From: Odiellus spinosus | Lineage: Eukaryota; Arthropoda; Arachnida; Opiliones; Phalangiidae | Length of the DNA: 64,000 nucleotides | NCBI GenBank assembly: GCA_963920705.1 | Contig: CAWUCO010000198.1 | Span: forward strand, 1-64,000 | Direction of reading: 5' to 3' | In this document: piece by piece, positions 10,822 through 20,064 of the stretch | How the letters are laid out: the number at the start of each line of letters is the position of its first letter | Position numbering within the stretch: the first letter of the stretch is position 1 | The notes under the pieces: model-generated | Told to the model about the DNA's origin: nothing | Seen by the model: the letters and a program-made list of their open reading frames with translations, nothing else | Databases searched by the model: none | Made by a program: the position numbers and the translations under genes

Positions 10822-13735
10822 TCGGAGCCTTTCACCTTGCGACCTTCTCGCCCCCAACACCCACCAAACGCTTCAGATTATCAAAGTTGATGATTTTTTC
10901 ATTTGATACGTTAATTCTGAAACCTTTCATCTTAGTGGCGTCCTTGAATTCACCGGTGTCGGGGTTGTGAATGCGAATAGCGTAGTTTTTGGGTCCGCCG
11001 CATACGAGTTCGCTAATGTAGGCCTTAGGGCCGTAACCTTTAAGCTCTTTCTTCATCTCCCTTAAATAATCACCCGTCTTAATTACAGACTCCCCAAACG
11101 GAGCCAAGAATATAAGGGAGTCAGTGTCGCAATAACACGCGTGTCTGCCAACCATCTCGAGGTATTTGAGCAATTCTAGATGAGTTAGGGCTGTAGTGTA
11201 TGCGGTTAGCGTAACGCTGCCGGGCTTAAGGGTCCCCTCATTGGGTTCGTACTTGATGGGAATAGTTTCATCATTAATAGGCAAAAGGGATTTTACCTCT
11301 ATGTCAGGGTTCAAAAGCAATTCGTAAAGCTTATTAGGTTCTTTAACTAGCTCAGTGCGGGGGTAGTGCAGTCTCTAGCCTAGCTTCCCCCAAAAGGAAT
11401 TCAAAAAGAACTTGGAGAGGCTTCACATACCCTCATTCTTGGCTATCTGTTTTATATCTAGCTGGATCCCTTCAATATCCCGGTACAATTTTACGTATTT
11501 TTCTTTGTCTTCCCGAGTGACGCACTCTGAGAGGAACCCACTCGCCTGAGTTTTATAAACTAGAAACGAGTCTATATAATCTTTTAACAACCCGCCAAGC
11601 CCCGTTTCTTTATCGTACTGCGTCACCTGGTACAACCAAGCTTCAAACAAATGCAAGATAGTGTAATTTCTGGTTACGGCGTATCTAAGTTCGTCTACTA
11701 CCCATACCCCCGTTAATTTCCTCAAATGATCGGCATGGTCGCACTAGCCCTGATATTTAGTTGAGGCGCAGGTATAACACAGGGAGAAGCCTAGTTTACC
11801 GTTGATTTTAATGGGAAGCAGTGTGGTATAAATTTTTAGGGGGAAGCACCTCCCATTTTTATAAACTCACGAAAGAAAATATGACAGGGATATTGTTAGT
11901 AGAATTTGGGGTGGCCTATAGGGGTTTCCCATCTTGTTTATGTACGGATACAAATTTGTTACGTCAAGATAGAGTAACTTATCAGCGCCCTCTACCTTGT
12001 GGTGCAGTTCCAAAGCATTTGTGCGCCCACCGTAAAACGCGTCGCGGGGGTTTAAGGGGCTCATTACTTTTATTTTTATATCTTCGCTGGTTAAAAAAGC
12101 GTCGATTTCGGGGTTATTTTTCTTTTGAACTGTCCACTCGCATTCCCTAATTACATGACTTTGATTCTCTTTAAGTAGGTAACTGTTCGAGTGTAAAACC
12201 CCGATAGAATCTTTCGTTAGAAACCTTTTTCGGTACACGTACGAGCAAACCCCTGGCAGGGTTACAGCCCCACATGCAAAGGGGTCAACGTAAGCGATTG
12301 TTAACATTTTCCGGTACGCGAGACAACCAGCTTTGAGTAGGGCTTCTAAAAAATTGAACCCAGCTCCTGTCTCAGTTTCCGCGTGGTACCATTTCAAAAA
12401 TTTCGCCTCACACACAGGGTCGAAGTATTGGTACCCGTAAGCTTCTGGCGGTGGCAGCGTTTTTTCAAGAATGTAGTTACATGTCGCTGGGCGGCTAAGG
12501 TCATACTCGTGGTCAACCACGTTAAACAGGAAATGGGGGAAATATGCGTTGGCACTATCCTTCAGCCGAAAGGTGGCTGGAAACTTAGATAAAACTGTCG
12601 GAATGAAACTACAGGAGTCGAGAAACAAGAGGTTGTAAAATTTTATTTTCAGAATCTTGGTACCATTTACAATAAGTTCGGGGGCCCAGTCCCTACCCAT
12701 TATTTCTCTGATTAACAGCTGGTTGTTGTAATTCGTCTCGTTATGCGATAGCAACACGACGCTTTTAACCTATGGAGATTGTCTAGGAAACCTCTAACAG
12801 GGGTTGCGCCCGTGAACCGATTTTAACGTGATTCAAATTGTCCACATCTGTTGCAAGCGAAATCCGACCCGGCTTGATCAATTCAGGACGCGGAAACCGC
12901 CTCACTCACACAAAGGATTGCCTCGTGCTCGAAAACCCCCGCGTTACCGGTGTGTCGTTTATTTTGAATGGTTTCAGAGTCGAAAAAGACCACCATGTAG
13001 CTGGTTACATAGTTTTTTTTTGTCTTTTCACTGGGAAGTGCGGTGTTTCTTTGATTATCTGCACATAACACAGGTGGTTAGTAGGGGCGTACTTTTTGCA
13101 CACCGTACAGTACATTTCGCCACACGTGTGGGCTTCGAGCCGATGTTCGAAATCAACTAGCTTGAAGCACTGGGGGCAATTATACAACCGCTTTTTTCGA
13201 GCCCTGGGTAGTAAAATGGCTTTCGTGACACTCGCGACCTTTAAAGTCTCTCAGACACTTGTCGCAAGTGATTTTCAAGCCATAGCATATTTGAGTTCTC
13301 ATACAACGAAAACAGAAATCGTTTGTGGGAGCGGGGGCGCCAGTACGCTTCTAGACATTTCCAACAAAAACATTTAGCCGGGAAGAGCACTTTTAAATTG
13401 GTTATGACGCTGAAATGGTTTTTCTCGTTCAACAGGAATAGTCGGGGTCGCATATCACTAGGGTCATTCTCACCTAAAACCAGCAGCGGTATATTGTTTT
13501 GAAACTTGTAGAATAGTAGCGAGTACTGGGCTAAATATCTCTTGAATCTTTCAACCGAGGCCGGGCTCCCACACTCTTTACTCGTCTTGACACCGGCTTT
13601 GCAGCACAGGTCTAAAGCTTCACGCCGCTGTACGAGGTTGTTGGGGCGCGTATTCGAAACTGCTTCATAATGTTTTTTAAGGTTTTTATCACCCATAGTG
13701 TCATCGACGAACTTGCGGTGAGCAATGGTCACACA
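10822..13735 (-). pseudogene. PolB: protein-primed DNA polymerase B, element A (Maverick/adintovirus type), multiply broken
   Basis: This is the replicative family-B polymerase of a Maverick/Polinton-like virus. In reading order: an N-terminal part (13732-13241); a Cys/His segment YNCPQC...CxxC (13187-13090); the exonuclease I motif FFDSET (about 12990-12972, D and E visible); the middle of the exonuclease domain (12757 down); YGGRTNAL followed by palm motif A DVTNLYPY (about 11970-11945); a thumb/insert segment (11725-11423); motif B LNSFWGK (about 11390-11365); motif C YCDTDS (11134-11117); and the C-terminal segment GFRINVSNE with INFDNLKRLV. At least five frameshifts or stops separate the segments. 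It lies divergently from the capsid genes across a 550-bp promoter region. The motif set makes the family assignment secure. Confidence 0.93.
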
Positions 13736-13740
13736 GAGGG

Positions 13741-14300
13741 CGCGCGGGAGGCATAATAAGTCATTGTTTACTATACTCTTAATACCCTGGCGGTTTTTGC
13801 AGAAAACGTTGTAAGTAGTTTAGTCCTGTACTTCTAGGAGGGGGAAAACACTTATCTTTCCACCCCCCTCCAAAACAACCTATGACGTCATCAAATCAGC
13901 AAATTAGCATAATCCCCGCCCCTAAAAACAACAAATGACGTCATCCGTCAACAAATTTGCGTCATCTCCGTCCCCAAAGGCTACATATTTGCCTAATTAG
14001 CCCCGCCCCCAAAATAAACAAACAGCGCATCCGTCAACAAATGACCTCATCCGTCAACAAATTTGCCAAATTAGACCCCCCGGCCAGTCCAGCATGACCA
14101 TTCCTAGCCCCGGGTGAAAAAACCATTTTCAAGGAGGACTGACAGTACTTTTTATTTTTCCGTCCCTGCTCCTTTGTTTTTCTGCATGACTCCGGATATA
14201 AAAGGGGGATTCTAGAGCTAAAAAGACTGGGGGGCCAATGACTCATTCACTTACTAGGGGAGAAGGATATCATATAAAAGACTCGATCCTAAAGTCAGCT
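13741..14300. promoter_or_regulatory. divergent promoter/enhancer of element A with CRE sites and GC boxes
   Basis: The only long non-coding stretch between the minus-strand polymerase and the plus-strand capsid genes. It holds two perfect CRE/ATF palindromes TGACGTCA (13883-13890 and 13936-13943) and related sites TTGCGTCA (about 13957) and TGACCTCA (14042-14049). GC boxes (CCCCGCCCC at about 13915 and CCCCGCCCCC at about 14002) and four to five partial repeats of CATCCGTCAACAAATTTGC are also present. Plus-strand TATA boxes lie at 14197-14204 (TATAAAAG) and 14273-14279 (TATAAAA), with an initiator-like TCAG at 14295. The site identities are consensus matches; function is inferred. Confidence 0.6.
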
Positions 14301-14304
14301 TAAT

Positions 14305-14617
14305 ATGGATTTACGGGTAACGAGGGAAAGTGCTCGCGTTCAGTTACAGAAATGTCAATGCTGTGTCTGGAAGCGATGGTTCTTTCACGATTCTTACACT
14401 CTTCGCCATTGTAAATACTGGCTTAGTCTTCTTGACTCCGATCACGGTCCCCATTGGTCTTACTCGAAATTCCCGATTCGTTCTAGCCCCATGGTACGAT
14501 ATTCTCGGATTAATCTTTATCCTACCGTATTATTGGGAGATCTACGAGTTGAAACCTTTAAACCATATATGCCACTGGTGCGACGGATTAATTCCTCTCA
14601 AAAGGAAGGATAAATAA
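14305..14617 (+). pseudogene. small two-helix membrane protein, element A
   Basis: The first plus-strand gene after the promoter. An ATG at 14305 is followed by an early frame change; the convincing frame runs from about 14320 to 14617. It encodes two hydrophobic segments, one around FTILTLFAIVNTGLVF and one around ILGLIFILPYYW. These are followed by a short cysteine/histidine tail (HICHWC) and a basic end (KRKDK). Size and position suggest a small virion or assembly membrane protein, such as several adintoviruses have. I do not recognise a named family. Alternative: the other frame from ATG 14305 stays open to 14613, but its composition looks random. Confidence 0.5.
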
Positions 14618-14698
14618 GTCTGACAAGCTTGTTTCATCTTCATTGTTAGCCATCAACTCTGCTTGACGATGCTCGCTCCAATCTAAGACTCGTTCTAC

Positions 14699-15925
14699 TT
14701 GACTCTCCCGAGTAACGCATCCTTGACGCAATATCCGAAAAACACAAAAACCAGTTACGCGACGCAATTACCCACGTCATTTGATTTATCTGAAGGACAT
14801 TGGGAAGTCGGTTTATCGGGCATTAGTATGCCTTCGAAATGGAATAATATTACCGACTTCTTGGATACTTTCGTCGTTAGAATGGTTGATTTATATTTAA
14901 AATACGAAACGGGTCAGGGAACCGTAAACGATAAAAGTACAATAATTAAAGATACGAATGAAAGTATTTATCATAAAATTATTAATCAGATGCAGGCGTC
15001 TATTACTCAACAACAAGAAAAAGACAAGTTAGAATTTCAAATCGGTATCGTCAACGGTCAGGAACGTTTCCTTATTGAATTTAAAGATACCAATGGTGAA
15101 ACCTTCGTTAAATTTCCAAGAATGTGTTGCGATTTATTAGGTTTAGAAGCGCGGGATTGTGAAAAATGGATAACGGGGACAACCATTGTTGGAACACGAG
15201 CTTTAGACCAGAACAGGATCAAACTCGACACCTCCAAATATCCCCCTTTTTACGTTCGGCAGATGGTCAAAAGAGACAAGACCATAAAATTAACGGGTAA
15301 CGGACGAGTCGAAAATCTTTTATATCAAACTAAAACTTATCAATTACCGCACGTAACGTACGAAACTATAGAGAAGGTGTTAAAGGGGAGAATGAGGCCT
15401 TATTTTGATTTTGAACAAAATAACAATGGGAAGGTAACGTTACTTTGTGGTCTAGGGTTAATTGATGAAGCAAAACCCGATTATCTTCTCACGGATTAAC
15501 AAAAAATTTGCGAGACAGTTTTACCATTCGCTTTCCCAAATCAAATCCTGGTTTAGGTCTTATGCTGGGTTTTGATACCAAACAAATTGAGAAAGGCTTA
15601 ACGCATAAGACCCAGGATGAAAATATCGCTGATATAAATAGAGGTGTCCAGAGTTTATTCGTTTATACCAGTCTCATATACCCTCAGGTTATAGGTGACG
15701 CTTGGGGAGGTCTATTACGTACAATTCCCAGACCACAGAATAGCAAGTATAATACCCCCCTACGAGTTAACCTTTAACCCGATTAATTATTACCCCGTCA
15801 GAACACCGAATTTTAACGTGGTTGATATAGAAATTGCCACTGATTCGGGAAGTAAAATTCCTTTCAAACTCGGGAAAACAGTGACCATTTTAAACGAAGG
15901 TAAAAAAAATGGCGTCGCGAAATAG
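14699..15925 (+). pseudogene. penton-type minor capsid protein, element A
   Basis: About 400 residues in two to three frames (14699-15499, 15508-15700, 15695-15925). The start TLPSNASLTQYPKNT and the block LSEGHWEVGLSGISMP are typical of the Maverick/Polinton minor (penton-like) jelly-roll protein. It carries anti-host sequence SLFVYTSLIYPQVIGD with the terminal segment ...DIEIATDSGSKIPF and KTVTILN, which is the conserved C-terminal pattern of this family. The expected initiator is TTG (14699-14701) instead of ATG. A stop at 15497-15499 and a frameshift near 15700 break it. It forms the virion vertex in related viruses. It lies directly upstream of the core and MCP genes, the usual virion cluster. 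Confidence 0.85.
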
Positions 15926-15939
15926 GTAATATTACTATT

Positions 15940-16295
15940 ACTGCAGCAAGCTGGAGGAGGAGGCTTCCGAGGTCCCGTTTTTCAACGAGGTAACGGGTTA
16001 GGTTCAATTTTTAAGAGTTTAGTTCGATTCATTACCCCAATTATAAAGCCAGCGGTCATGGCGTTAGGTTAGGTCGGAAAGCGATTGGTGTTGGAAGTCG
16101 CTGGATCGGTGATATTTCAGCGGGGCAAGATCCAAAAACAGCTTTAAAAAGGAATATTAAAATTGCTGCTTCTAATCTATTACACAAAGTTGGTGACAAA
16201 GTTCTCAATTCGCAATACGGCACTGGTAAACGTAAAAGAAAAAGTCTAAAGGGTCGTAAAGTAAAACGAAGAAAGAAAACCGATTTTTTATCCTA
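15940..16295 (+). pseudogene. small basic core-type virion protein, element A
   Basis: Begins with a glycine-rich cleavage-site-like start (LQQAGGGGFRG), then a hydrophobic/amphipathic stretch (GLGSIFKSLVRFITPIIKP). After a stop and frame change near 16067 it continues as a lysine/arginine-rich tail containing GKRKRKS and KVKRRKK. The pattern of Gly-Gly maturation site, amphipathic helix and polybasic C-terminus matches the adenovirus pX/pVI-like core proteins of Mavericks and adintoviruses. It probably binds packaged DNA and is processed by the protease at 19463-19897. It is too short for the usual open-frame cut-offs and was found by reading all frames between the penton and MCP genes. Confidence 0.7.
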
Positions 16296-16299
16296 AGGA

Positions 16300-16307
16300 T
16301 ATAAATA
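16300..16307 (+). promoter_or_regulatory. TATA box of the MCP gene, element A
   Basis: GGATATAAATAGCC lies 50-57 bases upstream of the MCP start codon at 16357. With the two TATA boxes near 14.2 kb this suggests separate promoters for individual virion genes. Confidence 0.5.
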
Positions 16308-16356
16308 GCCGGATCTTGCCGGCATCGGCTTTAGTAGTAGTTATTTATGCGACAAG

Positions 16357-17691
16357 ATGGGGTCTGAAGGTATGATGTCTGAAGCCGACTTGTTCGTCAA
16401 ACCTGTTAGTAATTATAATATTTTGGCTAGTAACGATATTGAATTAAAACCCGTCAATTCAATTGCGGATGGAGGACCAATCCAAATTTTTCGTCCCCGG
16501 TACTCCAGAACACTATGTCGATTTATCAAAAACCAGATTAAAGCTTAACGTTAAATTATTAAAAAAAAACACGACGAATAAAGCTTGGGAAGATATGACG
16601 GCGGTGGTAGACGCAGTTGGACCTGTGAATTTACTCTTATGGGCTTTATTTTCTCAAATAGAAGCAATGTTAAATGATACGCTAGTACAAACCGTTAATA
16701 ATTTAGCCCCGTATATCGCTTATTTCGAAACATTGTTAAATTACGGGAAAGAAGCCAAAGAGACGCAATTAGCTTTGGAAATGTTTTACAAAGATACCAA
16801 GATAAAACCCGAGGATATTTTTGACGCGCCTAATCAAGGAATGAAACTGAGAAAAGAGCGCGTTGATCCATCGCAAGTATGTGATATGATAAGGAAACTC
16901 CATCTGGACATTTGTAAAATGAATAAATTCCTATTAAACAATGTAGACGTAAAATTTAAATTTATTAGATCAGGAATGTCGTTTCCCATTATGTCAAGAG
17001 AACCACCTCCGGTCCCGCCCGCGCTGCCCCCCACCCGTCACTCAATATATATTCGTCATCAGCGATGCTTCGCTCTACGTTAGGAAAATTAAGTTAAACC
17101 CAGACTTAATGTTAGCCCACGCCATGGTTTTGGAAAAAACACCCTGCGTCTACTCGATTAATCAGACTGTAGCAAAGCACTTTGGGATAGAAAGAGGTAA
17201 CACTGACACGACGAAAGAAAACGTCTTCTTGGGTAGAATCCCAAATAGAATTATAATTGCTTTCGTAAAGACATCAGCCTTCAAGGGAGATTTAACTGAA
17301 AATCCTTTTAATTTCGAGCACTTGGATTTGACGTATTTAGCCGTTCTGGTCGGAAATAAAAATTATCCCGATCAACCTTTTCAACCAATTTTGCTGAAAA
17401 ACGCTATTGTCTCGAATAGCGTTTACGGCTTTAGATTTTTACGGTAAAAATAAAGGTAATGATATCTCGTACGAGGAATACCCCCAGGGCAATTGTTTAC
17501 TGGCGTTGGATTTAACAGCAGAAGAGGGAGCTAGTGGCGAACATTTTTCTTTGGAAAAACACGGTAGTTTACGCTTAACGATGAAATTTAAAAACCCGTT
17601 AAGCTCGGCAATCACAGTTATCGTCTACGGTGAGTTTGAGAACCAAATATTGATAACGAAAGATCGAACCATTCTTTACAAGTTAGAGTAA
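16357..17691 (+). pseudogene. major capsid protein (double jelly-roll), element A
   Basis: About 440 codons spread over four frame segments: 16357-16475, 16463-17030, about 17050-17440 and 17407-17691. The start is ATG 16357. Diagnostic blocks of the Maverick MCP (called F54H12.2-like in many animal genomes) are visible in order. They are SEADLFVKPV; a VDLSKTRL...KL strand; VGPVNLLLWALFSQIE; TLLNYGKEAKETQL; DASLYVRKIKLNP and MLAHAMVLEK; the ENVFLGRIPNRIIIAFV block; NPFNFEHLDLTYLAV; and near the end ISYEEYPQGNCLLALDLT and SLRLTMKFKNPL. Three frameshifts make it non-functional. It is close to the usual family length, so decay is by small indels, not truncation. It is only distantly similar to the MCP of element B. 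Confidence 0.92.
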
Positions 17692-17696
17692 GAGGA

Positions 17697-17843
17697 TGGA
17701 CGAGTACGTTTTCCTCTCTCAACGAAAGGAACTAAACCTGGTGGTGACAGTTCGAAACAATCTTAGAGAAGTCGGATTTGTTCGATCCTGTTGGAATTTG
17801 CAATAGATGAAAAAAGGCTTAAAAGAAGTTTAAAAAGACCTTT
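17697..17843 (+). other. short open frame between MCP and PC4-like gene, uncertain
   Basis: ATG at 17697 gives about 36 codons (start MDEYVFLSQRKEL) before a stop. Another frame continues with FAIDEKRLKRSLKRPF up to the PC4-like gene. This is probably the broken 5' end of that gene, not a separate one. Confidence 0.35.
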
Positions 17844-18497
17844 TTGAATCATATCGCTGGCGGATCTCGCGTTACCATGCCGCAAGAACATTTTCTCTCC
17901 GACAAACAGACGATTGGAATAAGCGCCTCTGGCGATAGTTTCTTTATTCGTCGGAATGACGCCAAATCCGTTGTTCATCTTCAACTCCCGGTCTGGGAAA
18001 ATATCTGGAGCTTAAGAGACGTTGTTAACGATTTCTTCGAAGACGTGATACCACGCTTTCATACTCGATTAGCGGAGAACTTTCAACTCGAAGGGCATAT
18101 TTCGGAAAGTGGAATGAAGTTTATTGATATTCGTCAATATACCCCCGATCATACAAAATTCTGCGACTCCTGGTTTGCTACATCGAACGGATTTACCTTT
18201 AGAAAAGATACTTGGCTCAGACTGAAACAGCTGAAACCGGAACTGGATGAAGAACGTCAAATTCAAACTCAAATGACGAGAAAGAATGGTTTGAAAGAAC
18301 TGATATTCGACAAAATTGGACATTATCTCTTCGAAGAAAAGGCTGGGAACTTAGCCCAGGAATTTCCTTACAACAGAAGTCTAGAATATGACAAAAGACG
18401 TGAGAAGGATTTGATCGAGGCCGTTCAAGCTTTAAACCGGGAAGATATCAGGTTTGAGTTTCTTGGTAAATACGGATCCGACAACTTTGAAGAATAG
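17844..18497 (+). pseudogene. PC4/Sub1-like single-stranded DNA-binding protein, element A
   Basis: An open stretch of 217 codons with no ATG at its head; the true start is probably near 17697 across a frameshift. Residues about 75-135 resemble the PC4 (p15/Sub1) coactivator fold: SGMKFIDIRQYTPDH, then an aromatic segment and NGFTFRKDTWLRLKQL, which is the family's 'kG(i/f)(s/t)L..(e/d).W..L' ending. PC4-like proteins bind single-stranded DNA and act in transcription or replication. The N-terminal part has a second motif, FFIRRND...LQLPVWENIW, shared with the gene at 32050-32395 in element B. That supports a real conserved viral gene between MCP and integrase. The remaining C-terminal part is charged and helical. 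Assignment to PC4 is by pattern and needs a profile search. Confidence 0.6.
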
Positions 18498-18559
18498 TAT
18501 ATGGAAATAATTAATGAAATTGTAGACTTGAAAAACCATGTTTTTTGCGATTGTGTTGG

Positions 18560-19512
18560 ATAAAAAATAAAAAATATAAAATAAACTTTTTGATTGTTTG
18601 ATGTCATTATTACACATACTATGGTCACGAAACGCGTAGCTCAAGATCTGGCCCGGATATATTACGATCCGCTACACCCCGCTAGTTTAGGGTCGTTAAA
18701 CAACTGCAATCAGCTCTCCCTCGTGTTAAGACTCGAGATGTCATCACCTGGTCAAGGTCTCAACCAGCATATACAAAACAGAAATCGAAGAAAAAGGTTT
18801 CCGAGAAATAAAACTTTTGTTAATACTAAAGACGAAATATTCCAAGCGGATCTGGTAGATATACCCCAGTTGGCCAAATTCAACAATAGATATCGATATA
18901 TTTTAACGGTTATGGACGTGCTATCGCGCTTGGGCTAAACCACTCAAGAAAAAAACGGCTAAAGAAATGATTGCGGCTCTCGAATCAGTATTTCGAGAAC
19001 GAACTCCTTTAAAGTTGAATACAGACGCGGGTACTGAATTTATTAATAAAGAAGTTTAAGCTTATTTAAAACGTAAAGGGATCCTCTGGTACGCTAGTTA
19101 TGGTAATATAAAATGTGGGATCATAGAACGTTGGAATAGAACTTTAAAACGCCGAATGTTTCGACTTATGACCAAGAACCTGGATTATAATTACTCGAAA
19201 CATTTACAAAAATTGGTTGATGGTTACAATCAAACTGTCCATTCAACCATTGGGATGGCACCCAAAGATGTTACTATAAATAACGAACATCTTGTCTGGA
19301 AAAGATTATACATGAATAGAAGTGTAAAAAGAAAAGTCCCAAAGTTACGAGTCGGTGATTTGGTTAGCTTATTTCGAGATCCGCCCGCTTATGTCATACA
19401 AGACGAAAATGATGAAATATTTAAGGGTAGCTTTTACGAACCCGAGCTTCAAAAATCGAATTATGAATACCGAAGATTTACAACGCTTTTTGCAATGCGA
19501 TCCCCGTACTAG
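18560..19512 (+). pseudogene. INT: retroviral-type integrase (Maverick INT), element A
   Basis: DDE-family integrase that joins Maverick DNA ends into host DNA. An HHCC-region remnant RIYYDPLHPASLG lies at the N-terminus. The catalytic core has the first D in QADLVDI (about 18850), the second D in LNTDAGTEF (about 19017) and the E in GIIERWNRTLKRR (about 19125). YNQTVHSTIGMAP and a C-terminal LRVGDLVSLFRD SH3-like segment follow. All three catalytic residues survive. A frameshift near 18935 and a stop at about 19056 split the core; no ATG heads the first segment. The tail overlaps the protease start in another frame. This gene identifies element A as an integrating Maverick/adintovirus and not a bare virus fragment. 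Confidence 0.92.
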
Positions 19513-19897
19513 ACCATTTTTTATCGGGGTTTACCCTCGAGATATTTTACCCAAGAAAACAGATTTTACACCCTTTTGTTTCGTCATCAACTCGCAACCT
19601 TCGACTGAAAGTGGATTGCATTAGATGGGCGTCTACGTGGATGAAAATGATGACGGCATTTTCTTTTGTTCTTACGGGAAAGAACCAGATTTTTACGGAT
19701 TAGATTTGTCGAGATTCGCCTCAAACTTTAAACACAATCTTACACAACTACAGCCAACCAAATCTTTCCTCTGCGGCGGACACGTCATTTTTGTTCTGAC
19801 AAACCTGTGCTCCGGAATTTCTTTCGAAGATATCCTTCAATATATGTACAACAAAAATGACAAAACGTACAACAACGCTATAATAAAGACGGACTAA
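19463..19897 (+). pseudogene. PRO: adenain-like cysteine protease, element A
   Basis: Starts at ATG 19463 (MNTEDLQRFL), overlapping the integrase tail. FFIGVYPRDILP is the conserved N-terminal block of Maverick/adenovirus maturation proteases. The catalytic His is CAT at 19619-19621. The next codon, normally Trp in this family, is TAG (19622-19624), a single nonsense change. The acidic residue lies in VDENDD. The catalytic Cys is in KSFLCGGHVIF (19772-19774). Apart from the one stop the frame is intact to 19897. Such proteases cut capsid precursors at Gly-Gly sites, fitting the QAGG motifs of the core proteins at 15.94 kb and about 22.35 kb. Confidence 0.85.
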
Positions 19898-20064
19898 TCC
19901 CGGACATTCGCAACAGATTGAATTCCTTTGTCTAAATTTGGTATATAAAAGGCAAAGTAACAAAACGGGTAGAAAAAAATTAGCCAAAACGTTATGTTCA
20001 AAAATATTACTATGCATAAAACCAGTTTAGCAAACTTTTTCGCGATAGAATAAATCATTGTCAA
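19898..20064. other. junction between elements A and B
   Basis: A TATA-like GGTATATAAAAGG (about 19939-19951) points right, followed by a short open frame of about 18 codons from ATG at about 19993 that stops before 20055. Minus-strand genes of element B end at 20065. No terminal repeat or host sequence could be recognised between the two elements. The boundary is therefore placed only by change of gene content and strand. Confidence 0.4.

Noticed and set aside
14034..14246. Minus-strand 70-codon frame in the element A promoter
   Set aside because: It covers the repeated CRE/TATA region and has no conserved features.
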